Origin: Methylocaldum sp035627495
Lineage (GTDB): Bacteria > Pseudomonadota > Gammaproteobacteria > Methylococcales > Methylococcaceae
Direction of reading: 5' to 3'
DNA length: 64,000 nt
Assembly: GCF_035627495.1 (NCBI RefSeq)
Contig: NZ_DASPLO010000210.1
Location: forward strand, 1 to 64,000
Of this stretch, positions 40,438-49,692 are shown piece after piece. The notes beneath the pieces were generated by a model. It had not been told where the DNA came from, ran no database searches, and saw only the letters and a program-made list of their open reading frames with translations. Positions within the stretch are counted from its first letter, which is position 1, and every line of letters begins with the position of its first letter. Made by a program: the position numbers and the translations under genes.

Positions 40438-42437
40438 GTTCAAACATCTTGCGCTGGTTCATTTTTTGGATCATGACGTATTTTTTGATTTATGGCGTGG
40501 CATTTTGGGTTGGTGCAAATGGTGGATTTGGTCCTTTGGATGACCATCGATTTGCGTCCACTTTGCTTCAAGGAAAGCCATTCGGCTTTTATGTCATGCC
40601 GGAGGTAGGGAGGTATGTTCCACTGACGGCACAAGATTATGTTGTGCTGTCTAATGTGTTCTCTCCGAGCGCTAAGATATTCTATGCATGGAACGCAGTC
40701 AAAACTCTGGTCGTTGGTTATCTACTGTTACACATATTGACATCGTCTGGAGTATCACGTCCCGTTTCGCTTCTAATGTTGGCGCTATTGCTTCTTAGTG
40801 TAGGGTTTGCCAATGCATCGACGAGGCTACATGTTGGTGAATTTAATCAAGTTATTTTGCTATTAGCGTTTATCATCTGTTACCAAAAAGCTGAGTTGGA
40901 TGATCGCAATCGATTTCTGCTGCTTGGGGCATTTGTAATTGCAGTGATCTCTTTTTTCTATAAAGAACCTGGATTTATTCTTATTCTGTTCTTTGCGATA
41001 CCAGAGTTATTTCGACAACTGAGGATGGGGCGAAGCCACGTTCTAAGTTTGTTACTAGTCGCAGTTATAGTGGCCACCTTAGCTTATGGTATCTGGTATT
41101 ATCTTTTTATTTTTACGAAAAAAATAGTTGGTTATTACACTTTTCATACACAAACCTTCAAACAGATCCTAGGTGAGTTTATAGATAATGATCCTTTTAT
41201 CTGGCTTATACTTGCGCCGATAACAGCGGTTCGTATATGCTATATTTCGATGAGGCGATCCAGTTGGACATTATCTGATTCTTTGTTGTGTGGCGCACTG
41301 GCATATGCAACAGTATTTCTCGCTCTTCGCATTTATAATACCTACTATCTTCTGCCGGCTTATGCCTTCGGAATCCCTGCAATAGCATCCTATGTTGGAC
41401 ACCAAAAAGTAACCATTCCTAGATTGTGGCGCATGCCACTTATAGTGGCGCTGTGTGTACTAACTATCAATCAGTTGCCCATTGCGTTATCGGATTACGA
41501 AAAAAATAAAGCAATACCAATTAACTATACAGATTTAATCAATTTCTTGGATGAGAAGTTGAAGATGGAGTCAGTGTCTAGGCCTGGTAGGCGTATTTCG
41601 ATTATATTAGACCATATTAGTGCGGGACGAGGTATTGAGATTTTTTGGAGTTTAATTCAATTTCTTGATCTGCATAAATTAGGACCTACCGTTTATGATC
41701 TTCACGCGTCAGTACCCCCTGATAATTTGACCATTTTCAATCAGCATAGAACATTAGCTTTTTCTGCGTTACATGACGAGAACCCTCATATAGCGAGGGT
41801 AGGAGATTGGGTGCTGACGACACCTTTCGACTCCCCGAGTCCGGAATTAGAGGTTGGCTCTATTTACCGTCGCCTCTTCGAATCAACCAGCGAAAGCTTT
41901 ATTCCGAGAATGACATTAGTTCATATAATGGAAATTTGCTTGGGCACGAGTTGGAATGATTGCAAGGAAAATCTTAATCAAGCCATTCCACGTGTCGGAT
42001 ATAAAGTATATGAAAAATATCGAGAGCCCCGTCAAATACCGATTGAAACGCTCTATGATTTTCAATATGAAGTTAGGTTTGACAAGGTGCCACAAAAGTG
42101 GCACAGCGGCGAGCTGATTAATGTGCCTATAGCGCTCAAAAATACCAGTAGTCAACCATGGCCTGCAAACGGGCGGCTTGATTCGGGTCAGCTTGTTCAT
42201 ATGGCGTATTTATGGTTCGATGAGCAAGGACAGCGTATTATGCTGGAGGGTAACCGGACCGCACTTCCTGAAGCGTTATTTTCCGGAGAGGAGATATCGC
42301 TAGTAGTGAATATCAAAGCCCCAAAACAAAAAGGGAAGTATCGGCTTGTTTTGTCCCCTGTTCAAGAAGGGGTTGCATGGTTTTGGCCACGGAATAAAGA
42401 CATGCAGGTAGAATATACCGAAGTCCATGTAGAATAA
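40434..42437 (+). CDS. Large polytopic GT-C-like membrane protein with C-terminal beta domain
   Basis: The protein has 667 aa. About ten or eleven N-terminal membrane helices (for example ILRWFIFWIMTYFLIYGVAF, LLMLALLLLSVGFANAS) lead to a soluble region, then a C-terminal beta-sandwich (about 555-667) with VPIALKNTSSQPWPANG and GKYRLVLSPVQEGVAWFWP. That last domain recurs in other polysaccharide-locus proteins. The layout suits a GT-C glycosyltransferase using a polyprenyl-phosphate sugar on the periplasmic side. The catalytic acidic loop (a DDH in the first loop, GPLDDHRFAS) is compatible. No closer assignment is possible by reading. Confidence 0.7.
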   Translation: MSSNILRWFIFWIMTYFLIYGVAFWVGANGGFGPLDDHRFASTLLQGKPFGFYVMPEVGRYVPLTAQDYVVLSNVFSPSAKIFYAWNAVKTLVVGYLLLHILTSSGVSRPVSLLMLALLLLSVGFANASTRLHVGEFNQVILLLAFIICYQKAELDDRNRFLLLGAFVIAVISFFYKEPGFILILFFAIPELFRQLRMGRSHVLSLLLVAVIVATLAYGIWYYLFIFTKKIVGYYTFHTQTFKQILGEFIDNDPFIWLILAPITAVRICYISMRRSSWTLSDSLLCGALAYATVFLALRIYNTYYLLPAYAFGIPAIASYVGHQKVTIPRLWRMPLIVALCVLTINQLPIALSDYEKNKAIPINYTDLINFLDEKLKMESVSRPGRRISIILDHISAGRGIEIFWSLIQFLDLHKLGPTVYDLHASVPPDNLTIFNQHRTLAFSALHDENPHIARVGDWVLTTPFDSPSPELEVGSIYRRLFESTSESFIPRMTLVHIMEICLGTSWNDCKENLNQAIPRVGYKVYEKYREPRQIPIETLYDFQYEVRFDKVPQKWHSGELINVPIALKNTSSQPWPANGRLDSGQLVHMAYLWFDEQGQRIMLEGNRTALPEALFSGEEISLVVNIKAPKQKGKYRLVLSPVQEGVAWFWPRNKDMQVEYTEVHVE

Positions 42438-42649
42438 CCTAGTAGCTGGTTGGGTTAGGAATATTCGTCCCACGATTCATTTGTCATAGAGGCGTGGCGA
42501 TAAATATATATAGATAAGCAGATATTACGAGAATATCTGACCGTGAATAATCTGGAAATCTCGCTACGTCACTTTGGCATTAGAACGCGTGTTAGTGCAG
42601 AACATAAATAATCGTTACATCCAAAAAATTGCTTATTCGAGGATCAGAA

Positions 42650-43759
42650 GTGACTAAACAAGCACTCATAACCGGAGTTACGGGGCAGGACGGTGCCTAT
42701 CTTGCTGAGTTGTTGTTGAGCAAAGGCTATGTCGTCCATGGTATCAAACGGCGCGCATCCCTTTTTAATACCGATCGTATAGACCATCTATATCAAGACC
42801 CTCATGTCGAGAACCGTAAATTTATTCTGCATTATGGGGACTTGACGGATTCAACCAGCCTGATTCGAATTATTCAGCAAATTCAGCCGGACGAGATTTA
42901 CAATCTCGCGGCGCAGAGTCACGTGGCCGTGTCTTTCGAGGAACCGGAATACACGGCCAACTCGGATGCGTTGGGGGCCTTGCGGATTCTGGAAGCCATC
43001 CGCATTCTGGGATTGGAAAAGAAAACCCGGTTCTATCAGGCGTCCACCTCCGAGCTGTATGGCCTCGTCCAAGAAATTCCCCAGAAGGAAACGACACCCT
43101 TTTATCCAAGGTCGCCTTATGCTGCGGCCAAGCTTTATGCCTACTGGATCACCGTAAACTATCGTGAGGCCTATGGCCTGTATGCTTGTAACGGCATCCT
43201 GTTCAATCATGAATCGCCGATCCGCGGTGAAACCTTCGTTACTCGGAAGATCACCCGTGCCGTTGCGCGCATCAAGCTTGGCCTTCAGGACAAGCTTTAT
43301 CTGGGTAACCTGGACTCCAAGCGGGATTGGGGCCATGCGCGTGATTACGTGGAAGCTCAGTGGCTCATGCTACAGCAGGACAAACCTGAGGATTACGTGA
43401 TTGCCACCGGAGAGCAGCATTCGGTTCGCGAATTTGTCCAAGTAGCGTTCGGCGAGGTAGGAATTGGGATTGAATGGCAAGGGCATGGGGTCGATGAGGT
43501 GGGAATTGCAACGTCGGGCCTGAACGAACCTTCACGGGAAAACCGTATCGTCGTGGCCGTCGATCCCCGTTACTTCCGGCCCAGCGAGGTGGAAACCCTA
43601 CTCGGCGATCCTGCCAAGGCAAAAAGGCAGCTGGAATGGCATCCGAAGACAACCTTTAAGGAATTGGTTACCGAAATGGTGCGTGAGGATCTGAAACAGG
43701 CCGAGAAGGACGAGCTATGCCGCCGTGAAGGTTATCGCACCTACGATTATCACGAGTAA
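42650..43759 (+). CDS. gmd: GDP-mannose 4,6-dehydratase
   Basis: The protein has 369 aa, the canonical length. I chose the GTG at 42650. Motifs: GVTGQDGAYLAELLLSKGY, the HGIKRRASLFNTDRIDHLY substrate segment, ASTSELYGLVQEIPQ, SPYAAAKLYAYW with catalytic Tyr/Lys, and NHESPIRGETFVTRKITRA. It converts GDP-D-mannose to GDP-4-keto-6-deoxymannose, the first step to GDP-L-fucose. fcl follows 3 bp later. It is more GC-rich than the genes before it. Confidence 0.95.
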   Translation: MTKQALITGVTGQDGAYLAELLLSKGYVVHGIKRRASLFNTDRIDHLYQDPHVENRKFILHYGDLTDSTSLIRIIQQIQPDEIYNLAAQSHVAVSFEEPEYTANSDALGALRILEAIRILGLEKKTRFYQASTSELYGLVQEIPQKETTPFYPRSPYAAAKLYAYWITVNYREAYGLYACNGILFNHESPIRGETFVTRKITRAVARIKLGLQDKLYLGNLDSKRDWGHARDYVEAQWLMLQQDKPEDYVIATGEQHSVREFVQVAFGEVGIGIEWQGHGVDEVGIATSGLNEPSRENRIVVAVDPRYFRPSEVETLLGDPAKAKRQLEWHPKTTFKELVTEMVREDLKQAEKDELCRREGYRTYDYHE

Positions 43760-43762
43760 GCA

Positions 43763-44743
43763 ATGGATAAACAGGACAAGATATACGTAGCCGGTCACAC
43801 CGGTCTGGTGGGATCGGCCATTCACCGCCGATTGCATGCGCGCGGCTACAGCGATATTGTCACTCGAGGTCACAGCGGGCTGGATTTGACGAATCAGCCG
43901 GCGGTCAAGGCGTTCTTCGAAACGGAACGCCCCGAATACGTGTTTCTGTGTGCCGCCAAGGTGGGAGGTATCCTAGCCAACTCTACTTACCCGGCGCAGT
44001 TCATCCATGAAAACTTGGCTATCCAAACCAATGTGATTCATGAGGCGATGCGGGTTGGGGTTAAGCGGCTATTATTCCTGGGCTCTTCCTGCATTTATCC
44101 GCGCCACTGTCCTCAACCGATAAACGAGGATTATCTGCTTTCAGGTCCCTTGGAGTTCACCAATCGGCCTTATGCCTTGGCCAAGATTGCCGGCATCGAG
44201 ATGTGTTGGGCCTATAACCGCGAATATGGGACACGCTATTTGGCGGTTATGCCTACCAATCTCTATGGGCCGGGCGATAACTACGATCTTGAGACATCTC
44301 ACGTTCTGCCGGCGTTGATCCGTAAAATGCATGAAGCAAAAGAAGCTAATGCCGATGCCGTCGTAGTGTGGGGTATGGGAACGCCAAGACGGGAATTCTT
44401 ATATAGCGATGACCTGGCGGACGCCGTACTCCATCTCATGACCCTCTCTGAAAATCAGTTTTCGGGTATTTGCACCTCCAACGATCAGCCGCCGCTGATC
44501 AATATTGGCTGCGGTGAGGACCTCTCGATTCGAGAGCTCGCTGAGCTAATCCGCGAAATTGTCGGATATAAAGGCGAGATCGTTTGGGATACCACCAAGC
44601 CCGACGGCACTCCACGCAAGCTGCTCGATGTTACGCGCTTGAGCCAGCTCGGCTGGCGGGCAAAAACATCGCTTCCGGAGGGCATTGCAATGGCTTATCA
44701 GGATTACCTTGCGACTTTCTCCGGTGAACGTAAAGAGTCGTAA
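43763..44743 (+). CDS. fcl: GDP-L-fucose synthase
   Basis: The protein has 326 aa. It has the Rossmann loop GHTGLVGSAIHRRL, the catalytic Ser in FLGSSCIYPRHCPQPINE, and Tyr/Lys in NRPYALAKIAGIEMC. These are the epimerase-reductase hallmarks of WcaG/Fcl, which completes GDP-L-fucose from the Gmd product. Together gmd-fcl imply L-fucose in the exported glycan. Confidence 0.95.
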   Translation: MDKQDKIYVAGHTGLVGSAIHRRLHARGYSDIVTRGHSGLDLTNQPAVKAFFETERPEYVFLCAAKVGGILANSTYPAQFIHENLAIQTNVIHEAMRVGVKRLLFLGSSCIYPRHCPQPINEDYLLSGPLEFTNRPYALAKIAGIEMCWAYNREYGTRYLAVMPTNLYGPGDNYDLETSHVLPALIRKMHEAKEANADAVVVWGMGTPRREFLYSDDLADAVLHLMTLSENQFSGICTSNDQPPLINIGCGEDLSIRELAELIREIVGYKGEIVWDTTKPDGTPRKLLDVTRLSQLGWRAKTSLPEGIAMAYQDYLATFSGERKES

Positions 44744-45890
44744 TAGATCGCCTGGCATACAACTTAAGTCCAAAGATCGACTGGTGCAATTCAGCATAGC
44801 CATGCCCATATTTGGGCAAGCCCAATTTCTTCCCACGGCACTGGCGAGCATTCGCGCACAGGCTAGCTCTATCGAGCTAGCTGTGATGGATGCGACTCCG
44901 GACGATAGCGTTCAGGGCGTGCTTGACGATCATCGAGATATCTTGAGCTATCACCGGCACGGTCCCGACAAAGGTCAGTCCGCGGCTATTCAAGAAGGCT
45001 GGGATCACACCTGCGGCGACATAGTCGCATGGCTATGCGCGGACGATTATTACTTTCCCTATACCTTAAAAGAGGTTGAGAGAATATTCGTTGAACGGCC
45101 GGATATTGACGTGGTTTATGGTGACTGCGTATTCGTGGATCAGAACGGCCAATTTTCGAGATATTTTCCTGAAATTAGCGACGATATCTCATTAATTAAA
45201 CGGAGCTGCTGTATTTCGCAGCCATCCTGTTTTGTCCGCCGAAAAGCTTTAGAGAAGGCGGGGCCAGTTAATCCCGACTTGCACTACATCATGGATTGGG
45301 ATTTGTGGACGCGCCTCTACGAGACTGGTGCGAAATTTTATTATCTGAAAAAACCTTTATCCGCTGTACGGATGTATCAGGAAACCAAGACGGCCAGTGG
45401 ATCCAAGGCGAGATATATCGAGATATTTAACCACTTAAAGCACAATACCGATCTTAAGCATACAATCCGATCCATGGTTGGATTCTATTATCAGGATCTT
45501 TTATCAAAGCATCGGTCTTTCAGTGAACAGAGTGCATTTCATGGAATAAATCTTATCCGTTTCATCAAAGGCCTTTTGCATCGGCGCTCGTTGTCGAAAC
45601 GAAGAGCGCTCTATGGCGTCGACTCTTATTCGGATCAAGTGCAAGGTGAATGCGAGATCTTTCTACCTTGGTACAAAGATGCGGTTCCACATGAGCTATT
45701 TATTCAGTGCAAAGGCACCGCGAATCTGGATGTATGCATAAACGGATATCCAGCAAGAGCTCTATCCAAATGTGACGAAAAGTTTGTATATATCGGTAGT
45801 GATCTTGATATTGCGGGAAATCTGATACACATCCGGTTACTGACACCCGATAATAGTTCTTGGCAATTGTTGGCCTTGCATTTGGCTTAA
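44724..45890 (+). CDS. Glycosyltransferase family 2 with C-terminal extension
   Basis: The protein has 388 aa from a GTG at 44724, overlapping fcl; a GTG at 44784 is also possible. GT2 motifs: FSIAMPIFGQAQFLPTALAS, HGPDKGQSAAIQEGW and CADDYYF. The last roughly 110 residues are a beta-rich extension (ECEIFLPWYKDAVPHELFIQ and onward) of unknown role. It resembles the GT2 units at 33752 and 34649. The donor is unknown. Confidence 0.8.
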   Translation: MNVKSRNRSPGIQLKSKDRLVQFSIAMPIFGQAQFLPTALASIRAQASSIELAVMDATPDDSVQGVLDDHRDILSYHRHGPDKGQSAAIQEGWDHTCGDIVAWLCADDYYFPYTLKEVERIFVERPDIDVVYGDCVFVDQNGQFSRYFPEISDDISLIKRSCCISQPSCFVRRKALEKAGPVNPDLHYIMDWDLWTRLYETGAKFYYLKKPLSAVRMYQETKTASGSKARYIEIFNHLKHNTDLKHTIRSMVGFYYQDLLSKHRSFSEQSAFHGINLIRFIKGLLHRRSLSKRRALYGVDSYSDQVQGECEIFLPWYKDAVPHELFIQCKGTANLDVCINGYPARALSKCDEKFVYIGSDLDIAGNLIHIRLLTPDNSSWQLLALHLA

Positions 45891-45895
45891 TATCG

Positions 45896-46936
45896 ATGAT
45901 CGATCCGATGCCTAAGATCGCTGTCATCATCGTTAGTTGGAATTCCGGTCCTTTCTTAAGCAAATGCTTATCTTCACTTCGAAGGCAGACATTCCGAGAA
46001 TTCCGCACAATAGTTATACATAACGGCGAGTTCGACGACACCTTAGCTAGCGCTAAGTCTGCGTTGGAGTCTGCTGAAATCATTTGTTTAGGCGAAAACC
46101 GAGGGTTTGCCGCGGGAAATAATGTTGCAGCCCAGTTGGTAAAGGACTGTGATTGGATAGCCCTCTTAAATCCGGACGCATTTCCTGAATCAGACTGGCT
46201 GAGCAATCTACTAAAGGCAACGAAGGAATACTCGGACTACTCTTTTTTTGGAAGCCGTTTACTAGCCGCCAACGATCCAAAGCTATTAGATGGCGTCGGA
46301 GATACATATCATACGAGTGGGCTAGTGTGGCGGCAGGGACATGGGTCTAACGCTAGTAATGCCTATATGGAGCCTGTGGAGATTTTCTCACCCTGTGCAG
46401 CCGCAGCGCTTTATCGTAGGGATACCTTTTTAGAAGTGGGCGGCTTTGACGAAGATTATTTCTGCTACGTGGAAGATGTGGATCTAGGCTTCCGTATGCG
46501 CCTTGCCGGATATCGCTGTCTTTACGTCCCAGATGCTGTTGTCCTACATGTAGGATCGGCTTCGACAGGGCGGCACAGTAATTTTTCGGTGTACCATGGC
46601 CATCGCAACATCGTATGGACATACATAAAAAACATGCCATACCCTTTGTTCTGGGTTTATCTTCCCCAGCATCTGATTTTAAATGTCATCAGCATATTTT
46701 CGTTTGCCTTTTTTGGTCAAGGCAGGGTGATATTAAACGCAAAGATAGATGCTGTAAAAGGCATTCCGTCTATGCTAAAAAAGCGCAAAGCTATTCAAGC
46801 TAAACGTAAGGCTCAGAGTGCAGATATCAGAAGAATGATGGTGAAAGGATTTCCAGCGCCGATCAAATCACTTAATTTACGAAGCAAAATCACCAAGTTC
46901 ATCAATAGATCGCAGGTAGGTAAATCTGACAAATAA
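45896..46936 (+). CDS. Glycosyltransferase family 2, rhamnosyltransferase-like
   Basis: The protein has 346 aa. Motifs: IAVIIVSWNSGPFLSKCLSS, GENRGFAAGNNVAAQ, LLNPDAFPE, GGFDEDYFCYVEDVDLGFRM and the ensuing LHVGSAST. This is the WbbL-like GT2 branch that often transfers rhamnose or similar deoxysugars. It is the last plus-strand gene of the locus and convergent with the fused gene that follows. A short hydrophobic C-terminal segment (YPLFWVYLPQHLILNVISIF) may contact the membrane. Confidence 0.85.
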   Translation: MIDPMPKIAVIIVSWNSGPFLSKCLSSLRRQTFREFRTIVIHNGEFDDTLASAKSALESAEIICLGENRGFAAGNNVAAQLVKDCDWIALLNPDAFPESDWLSNLLKATKEYSDYSFFGSRLLAANDPKLLDGVGDTYHTSGLVWRQGHGSNASNAYMEPVEIFSPCAAAALYRRDTFLEVGGFDEDYFCYVEDVDLGFRMRLAGYRCLYVPDAVVLHVGSASTGRHSNFSVYHGHRNIVWTYIKNMPYPLFWVYLPQHLILNVISIFSFAFFGQGRVILNAKIDAVKGIPSMLKKRKAIQAKRKAQSADIRRMMVKGFPAPIKSLNLRSKITKFINRSQVGKSDK

Positions 46937-46971
46937 TTTGGTATTTGTCGTAAGTCTACTAATTGATCTAA

Positions 46972-48765
46972 TCAATGCGTCAGAAAATGGCGGGGTGTAA
47001 AGTTAATATCGGAAGCCGCCTCACAATGGTCAAAACACATATCCAAATTTATACGATTCGCGGCTTCCGGCGTAACTTTTCGATAACCAGGTAGATTGGA
47101 TAACCAGCCTAGAGCAAATCTCATGATTGGGAGGGGTATATGGATAATCTTGCATTTAGCGCCAAGATGCATGGATATCCGACTTACCATATCTCGATAG
47201 GTGAGGATTTCTCCACCGCTTAAGTTGTAAGACTTGTTGAATGTTCTTGGATTATCCATAGCCTCAAGGCACGCTAATGCTAAATCTTCCGCATGAACAG
47301 GCTGGCGTAATCCATTCCCGGTTCCAACCAAAGGAAAGAATCGGAATCGCTTGATAAAGCGGGCGATAGTCGTGACATTCTTGTCTCTTCCCAAGCTGTA
47401 AACCATCGTGGGACGAAAAATCGTCCAATCGATATTGTGTTTTGCGCAAAGAGTTTGTAGGTCCTCCTCGGATTTTTTAAGCCTGGTGACCATTTGGCGC
47501 TCTTGTTCGTATCCCGATTTCTCTTTCGTAAAAAGGCTGGTCGAGCTAAAGGCAATAATGCGTTTTACACCGCCAGCGGCGAGTTCATCGAGTATGGGCG
47601 GCAGCGTCCATAAAGGGGCTAGATGGATCAATATTTCGGCTCCATAAGTCTGAGCCAATCGGTCATTGCTGATATCGTGACGATGCCAAATAATATATCG
47701 ACGGGACAATGGTGTTTGAGGTTTTCGGCTTATGGCATGAACCTCGAAATCTGCTTGAGCTAAAGCGGGCAACAAGAAATCACCGACGAGGCTGGTTGCT
47801 CCGGTGACAATTACCCGCCGTTTCGGAGCAGTATGTCCTGGAGATTCAATCAATTGAGGATATACGCTTGGCGAGTCGGTGCTGGCGACTTTCTTTCTCT
47901 GGCTGATCATAAGAACTAGCGCTTTTGTTAAATATCGAATGCCAATCCCAAGCATTACAAGCCACATTAAAAAGGCCGGATATTGGTGGCGGAAAAACTT
48001 TCTGTAAAAGCGCACCATGCCTTTGTGTTTGTAATATTCGACTAAGGCAGGTCGTGAGGCACTACAAACGCCGCCAACGTGTAAGATTTCGATGTCGGGC
48101 ACGAAGAGAATCTGGAATCCCGCCTGCCGAAAGCGCATGCACCAGTCCAAGTCCTCACAATGCATGAAATAGCCTTCGTCCATGGGGCCGACTGCTTCTA
48201 GGGCGCTCTGCCGAACCAGCATGAACGCACCGGAGATTGCTTCGATCTCGACGGGTTCGGCCGGCAGCGGGACCTCTGTTTGTATGAAACTGTTTAGCTT
48301 TGGATGGTACTTCGAGAGCTTGTATAGATAAGTGAGCCGGACAAACGTCCGCCAAGGCGTTGGTACGGCGCGTCGGCATCCCGCCTGTTCGCTGCCATCG
48401 GGGTTGCGGATTAAGCAACCCGCCATCCCGGCCTGCGGGTGCTCCTCCATGATAGCCAGCATTTTGGCAAGTGTATCGGGACAGATCAGGCAGTCCGGGT
48501 TCAGGAATAGGACATAATCGCCTTGTGCAAAAGGAAGGGCGACATTGTTGGCCTTGGCGAAGCCGAGGTTTTCCTGGTTCTCTATGATCTTCAACCGGTC
48601 TTCTCCGGGAAAGTCCTGGCGCAGGATATCCAGGCTTATATCGGTAGACTGGTTGTCGGCGACGATCACTTCGACCGGTACGGTGGAAGCGAGTACCGAG
48701 CGCACGCAGTCGGAAAGAAACCGGCCGGCATTAAAGTTAACGATGATTACGGAAATCTGCTTCAT
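46972..48765 (-). CDS. GT2-NAD(P)-dependent epimerase/dehydratase fusion
   Basis: The protein has 597 aa, with the ATG at 48765. The N-terminal half is a rhamnosyltransferase-like GT2 (ISVIIVNFNAGRFLSDCVRS, ENLGFAKANNVALP, LNPDC, MHCEDLDWCMRF) ending in a membrane helix. The C-terminal half starts near RVIVTGATSLVGDFLLPAL, an NAD(P) Rossmann loop, with a candidate active-site region FSSTSLFTKEKSGYEQER that lacks the usual YxxxK lysine. It runs on to a UDP-sugar epimerase-like end. The N-terminal DNA is GC-rich and the C-terminal DNA less so, which suggests a mosaic fusion. It is similar to WbbL plus a nucleotide-sugar modifier. Confidence 0.8.
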   Translation of the reverse strand: MKQISVIIVNFNAGRFLSDCVRSVLASTVPVEVIVADNQSTDISLDILRQDFPGEDRLKIIENQENLGFAKANNVALPFAQGDYVLFLNPDCLICPDTLAKMLAIMEEHPQAGMAGCLIRNPDGSEQAGCRRAVPTPWRTFVRLTYLYKLSKYHPKLNSFIQTEVPLPAEPVEIEAISGAFMLVRQSALEAVGPMDEGYFMHCEDLDWCMRFRQAGFQILFVPDIEILHVGGVCSASRPALVEYYKHKGMVRFYRKFFRHQYPAFLMWLVMLGIGIRYLTKALVLMISQRKKVASTDSPSVYPQLIESPGHTAPKRRVIVTGATSLVGDFLLPALAQADFEVHAISRKPQTPLSRRYIIWHRHDISNDRLAQTYGAEILIHLAPLWTLPPILDELAAGGVKRIIAFSSTSLFTKEKSGYEQERQMVTRLKKSEEDLQTLCAKHNIDWTIFRPTMVYSLGRDKNVTTIARFIKRFRFFPLVGTGNGLRQPVHAEDLALACLEAMDNPRTFNKSYNLSGGEILTYRDMVSRISMHLGAKCKIIHIPLPIMRFALGWLSNLPGYRKVTPEAANRINLDMCFDHCEAASDINFTPRHFLTH

Positions 48766-48863
48766 TGCGTCCAATTCCTGGATATTCCCGGAGCCATGCT
48801 TTTCAAGGATGGGTGGAGTTTAAGCCGCTGGAAGGCGATTGGAATAATTCCAGTGATCGCGAC

Positions 48864-49340
48864 TCAAGAGATGTAACCCCGACGGCGCAACAAACCCAGC
48901 ACGTTTTCTGCGGTTTCGATCAGCAGCGGCACGAGTTCCTTTCCCCGGGCCAGCGCCATTCGAAGCTCTGCGAGGTCCTCAACGTATTCGTGTACCATGC
49001 GATTTCTCAACCCACGGGCTTCCAACCACTGAGCCAAGCTGGGTAGCCAGCCCAGGCGTTCCGCTTTTCCTAGATTGTCCAACGCGGTACCTAATGCCTC
49101 TTCCTCCAACAATAAGACCTGCGGAATGAGTTTATCGCCCAGCGTATCCTGCAATCTGCCAAAACGTCCCACGAAAGCGTCAACGCGTTCCGACAAATCG
49201 GGATCATCTTCAAGCCGGCTCAACCACGAGAAATCATTGCTCGTGAAAAGCCTTCTGGTGGTCAAATCGAGATGACGGGATTCTTTCTGGACAACTGTGG
49301 CCAGGGTTTGCACTTTGAGCAATTTGTCGGTGGTTAACAT
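48864..49340 (-). CDS. hepT: HEPN-domain toxin, HepT type
   Basis: The protein has 158 aa. All-helical, with the HEPN RNase motif R-x4-H in GLRNRMVHEYVEDL. The MNT nucleotidyltransferase gene upstream on the same strand overlaps it by seven bases. HEPN toxins cut RNA and are neutralised by MNT-mediated adenylylation or binding. Here the order (antitoxin first) and the pairing define the module. It is the first unit after the polysaccharide locus. Confidence 0.8.
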   Translation of the reverse strand: MLTTDKLLKVQTLATVVQKESRHLDLTTRRLFTSNDFSWLSRLEDDPDLSERVDAFVGRFGRLQDTLGDKLIPQVLLLEEEALGTALDNLGKAERLGWLPSLAQWLEARGLRNRMVHEYVEDLAELRMALARGKELVPLLIETAENVLGLLRRRGYIS

Positions 49341-49636
49341 AGCCTGATTCCCTGGTTTTTCGCGATGTCATGAATTGCCTGCGGCTTGGTAGACCTATCC
49401 TTTACGATCACATCGACACGTTGCTCGCCTAGAGTCATCTGGATTTTCGCTCCGATTTGACATGCTGCGGCAACCCGATTTTCCAACTGGAGTTGGGATT
49501 CAACAAACAGATCAATATCCCCGCCACGGGCGTTCTCATTCACACGAGAACCAAAAAGCCAGACCGAGGCATCGCTACCTGCCACGGACTTGGCGGCCTC
49601 AACTATGGCTTTTATCGCTCTGTTGGAAACGCGCAT
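49334..49636 (-). CDS. mntA: MNT nucleotidyltransferase antitoxin
   Basis: The protein has 100 aa. It has the minimal nucleotidyltransferase motif WLFGSRVNENARGGDIDLFV (GSx...DxD), then QRVDVIVKDRS. MntA antitoxins transfer AMP to the HEPN toxin near its active site. The start is the ATG at 49636. Its pairing with hepT downstream is diagnostic. Confidence 0.85.
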   Translation of the reverse strand: MRVSNRAIKAIVEAAKSVAGSDASVWLFGSRVNENARGGDIDLFVESQLQLENRVAAACQIGAKIQMTLGEQRVDVIVKDRSTKPQAIHDIAKNQGIRLC

Positions 49637-49659
49637 GGTTGCAATTCTCCTCTTTCAAA

Positions 49660-49680
49660 CCCTCTCGCAGCAGGAGAGGG
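49660..49680. repeat. CCCTCTC...GAGAGGG hairpin
   Basis: CCCTCTC and GAGAGGG pair around GCAGCAG. This resembles the CCCTCTCCC-type repeat in the phaR tail and may also serve as an mpl terminator. No clear T-run. Confidence 0.45.
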
Positions 49681-49692
49681 GGCATAAAGTGA

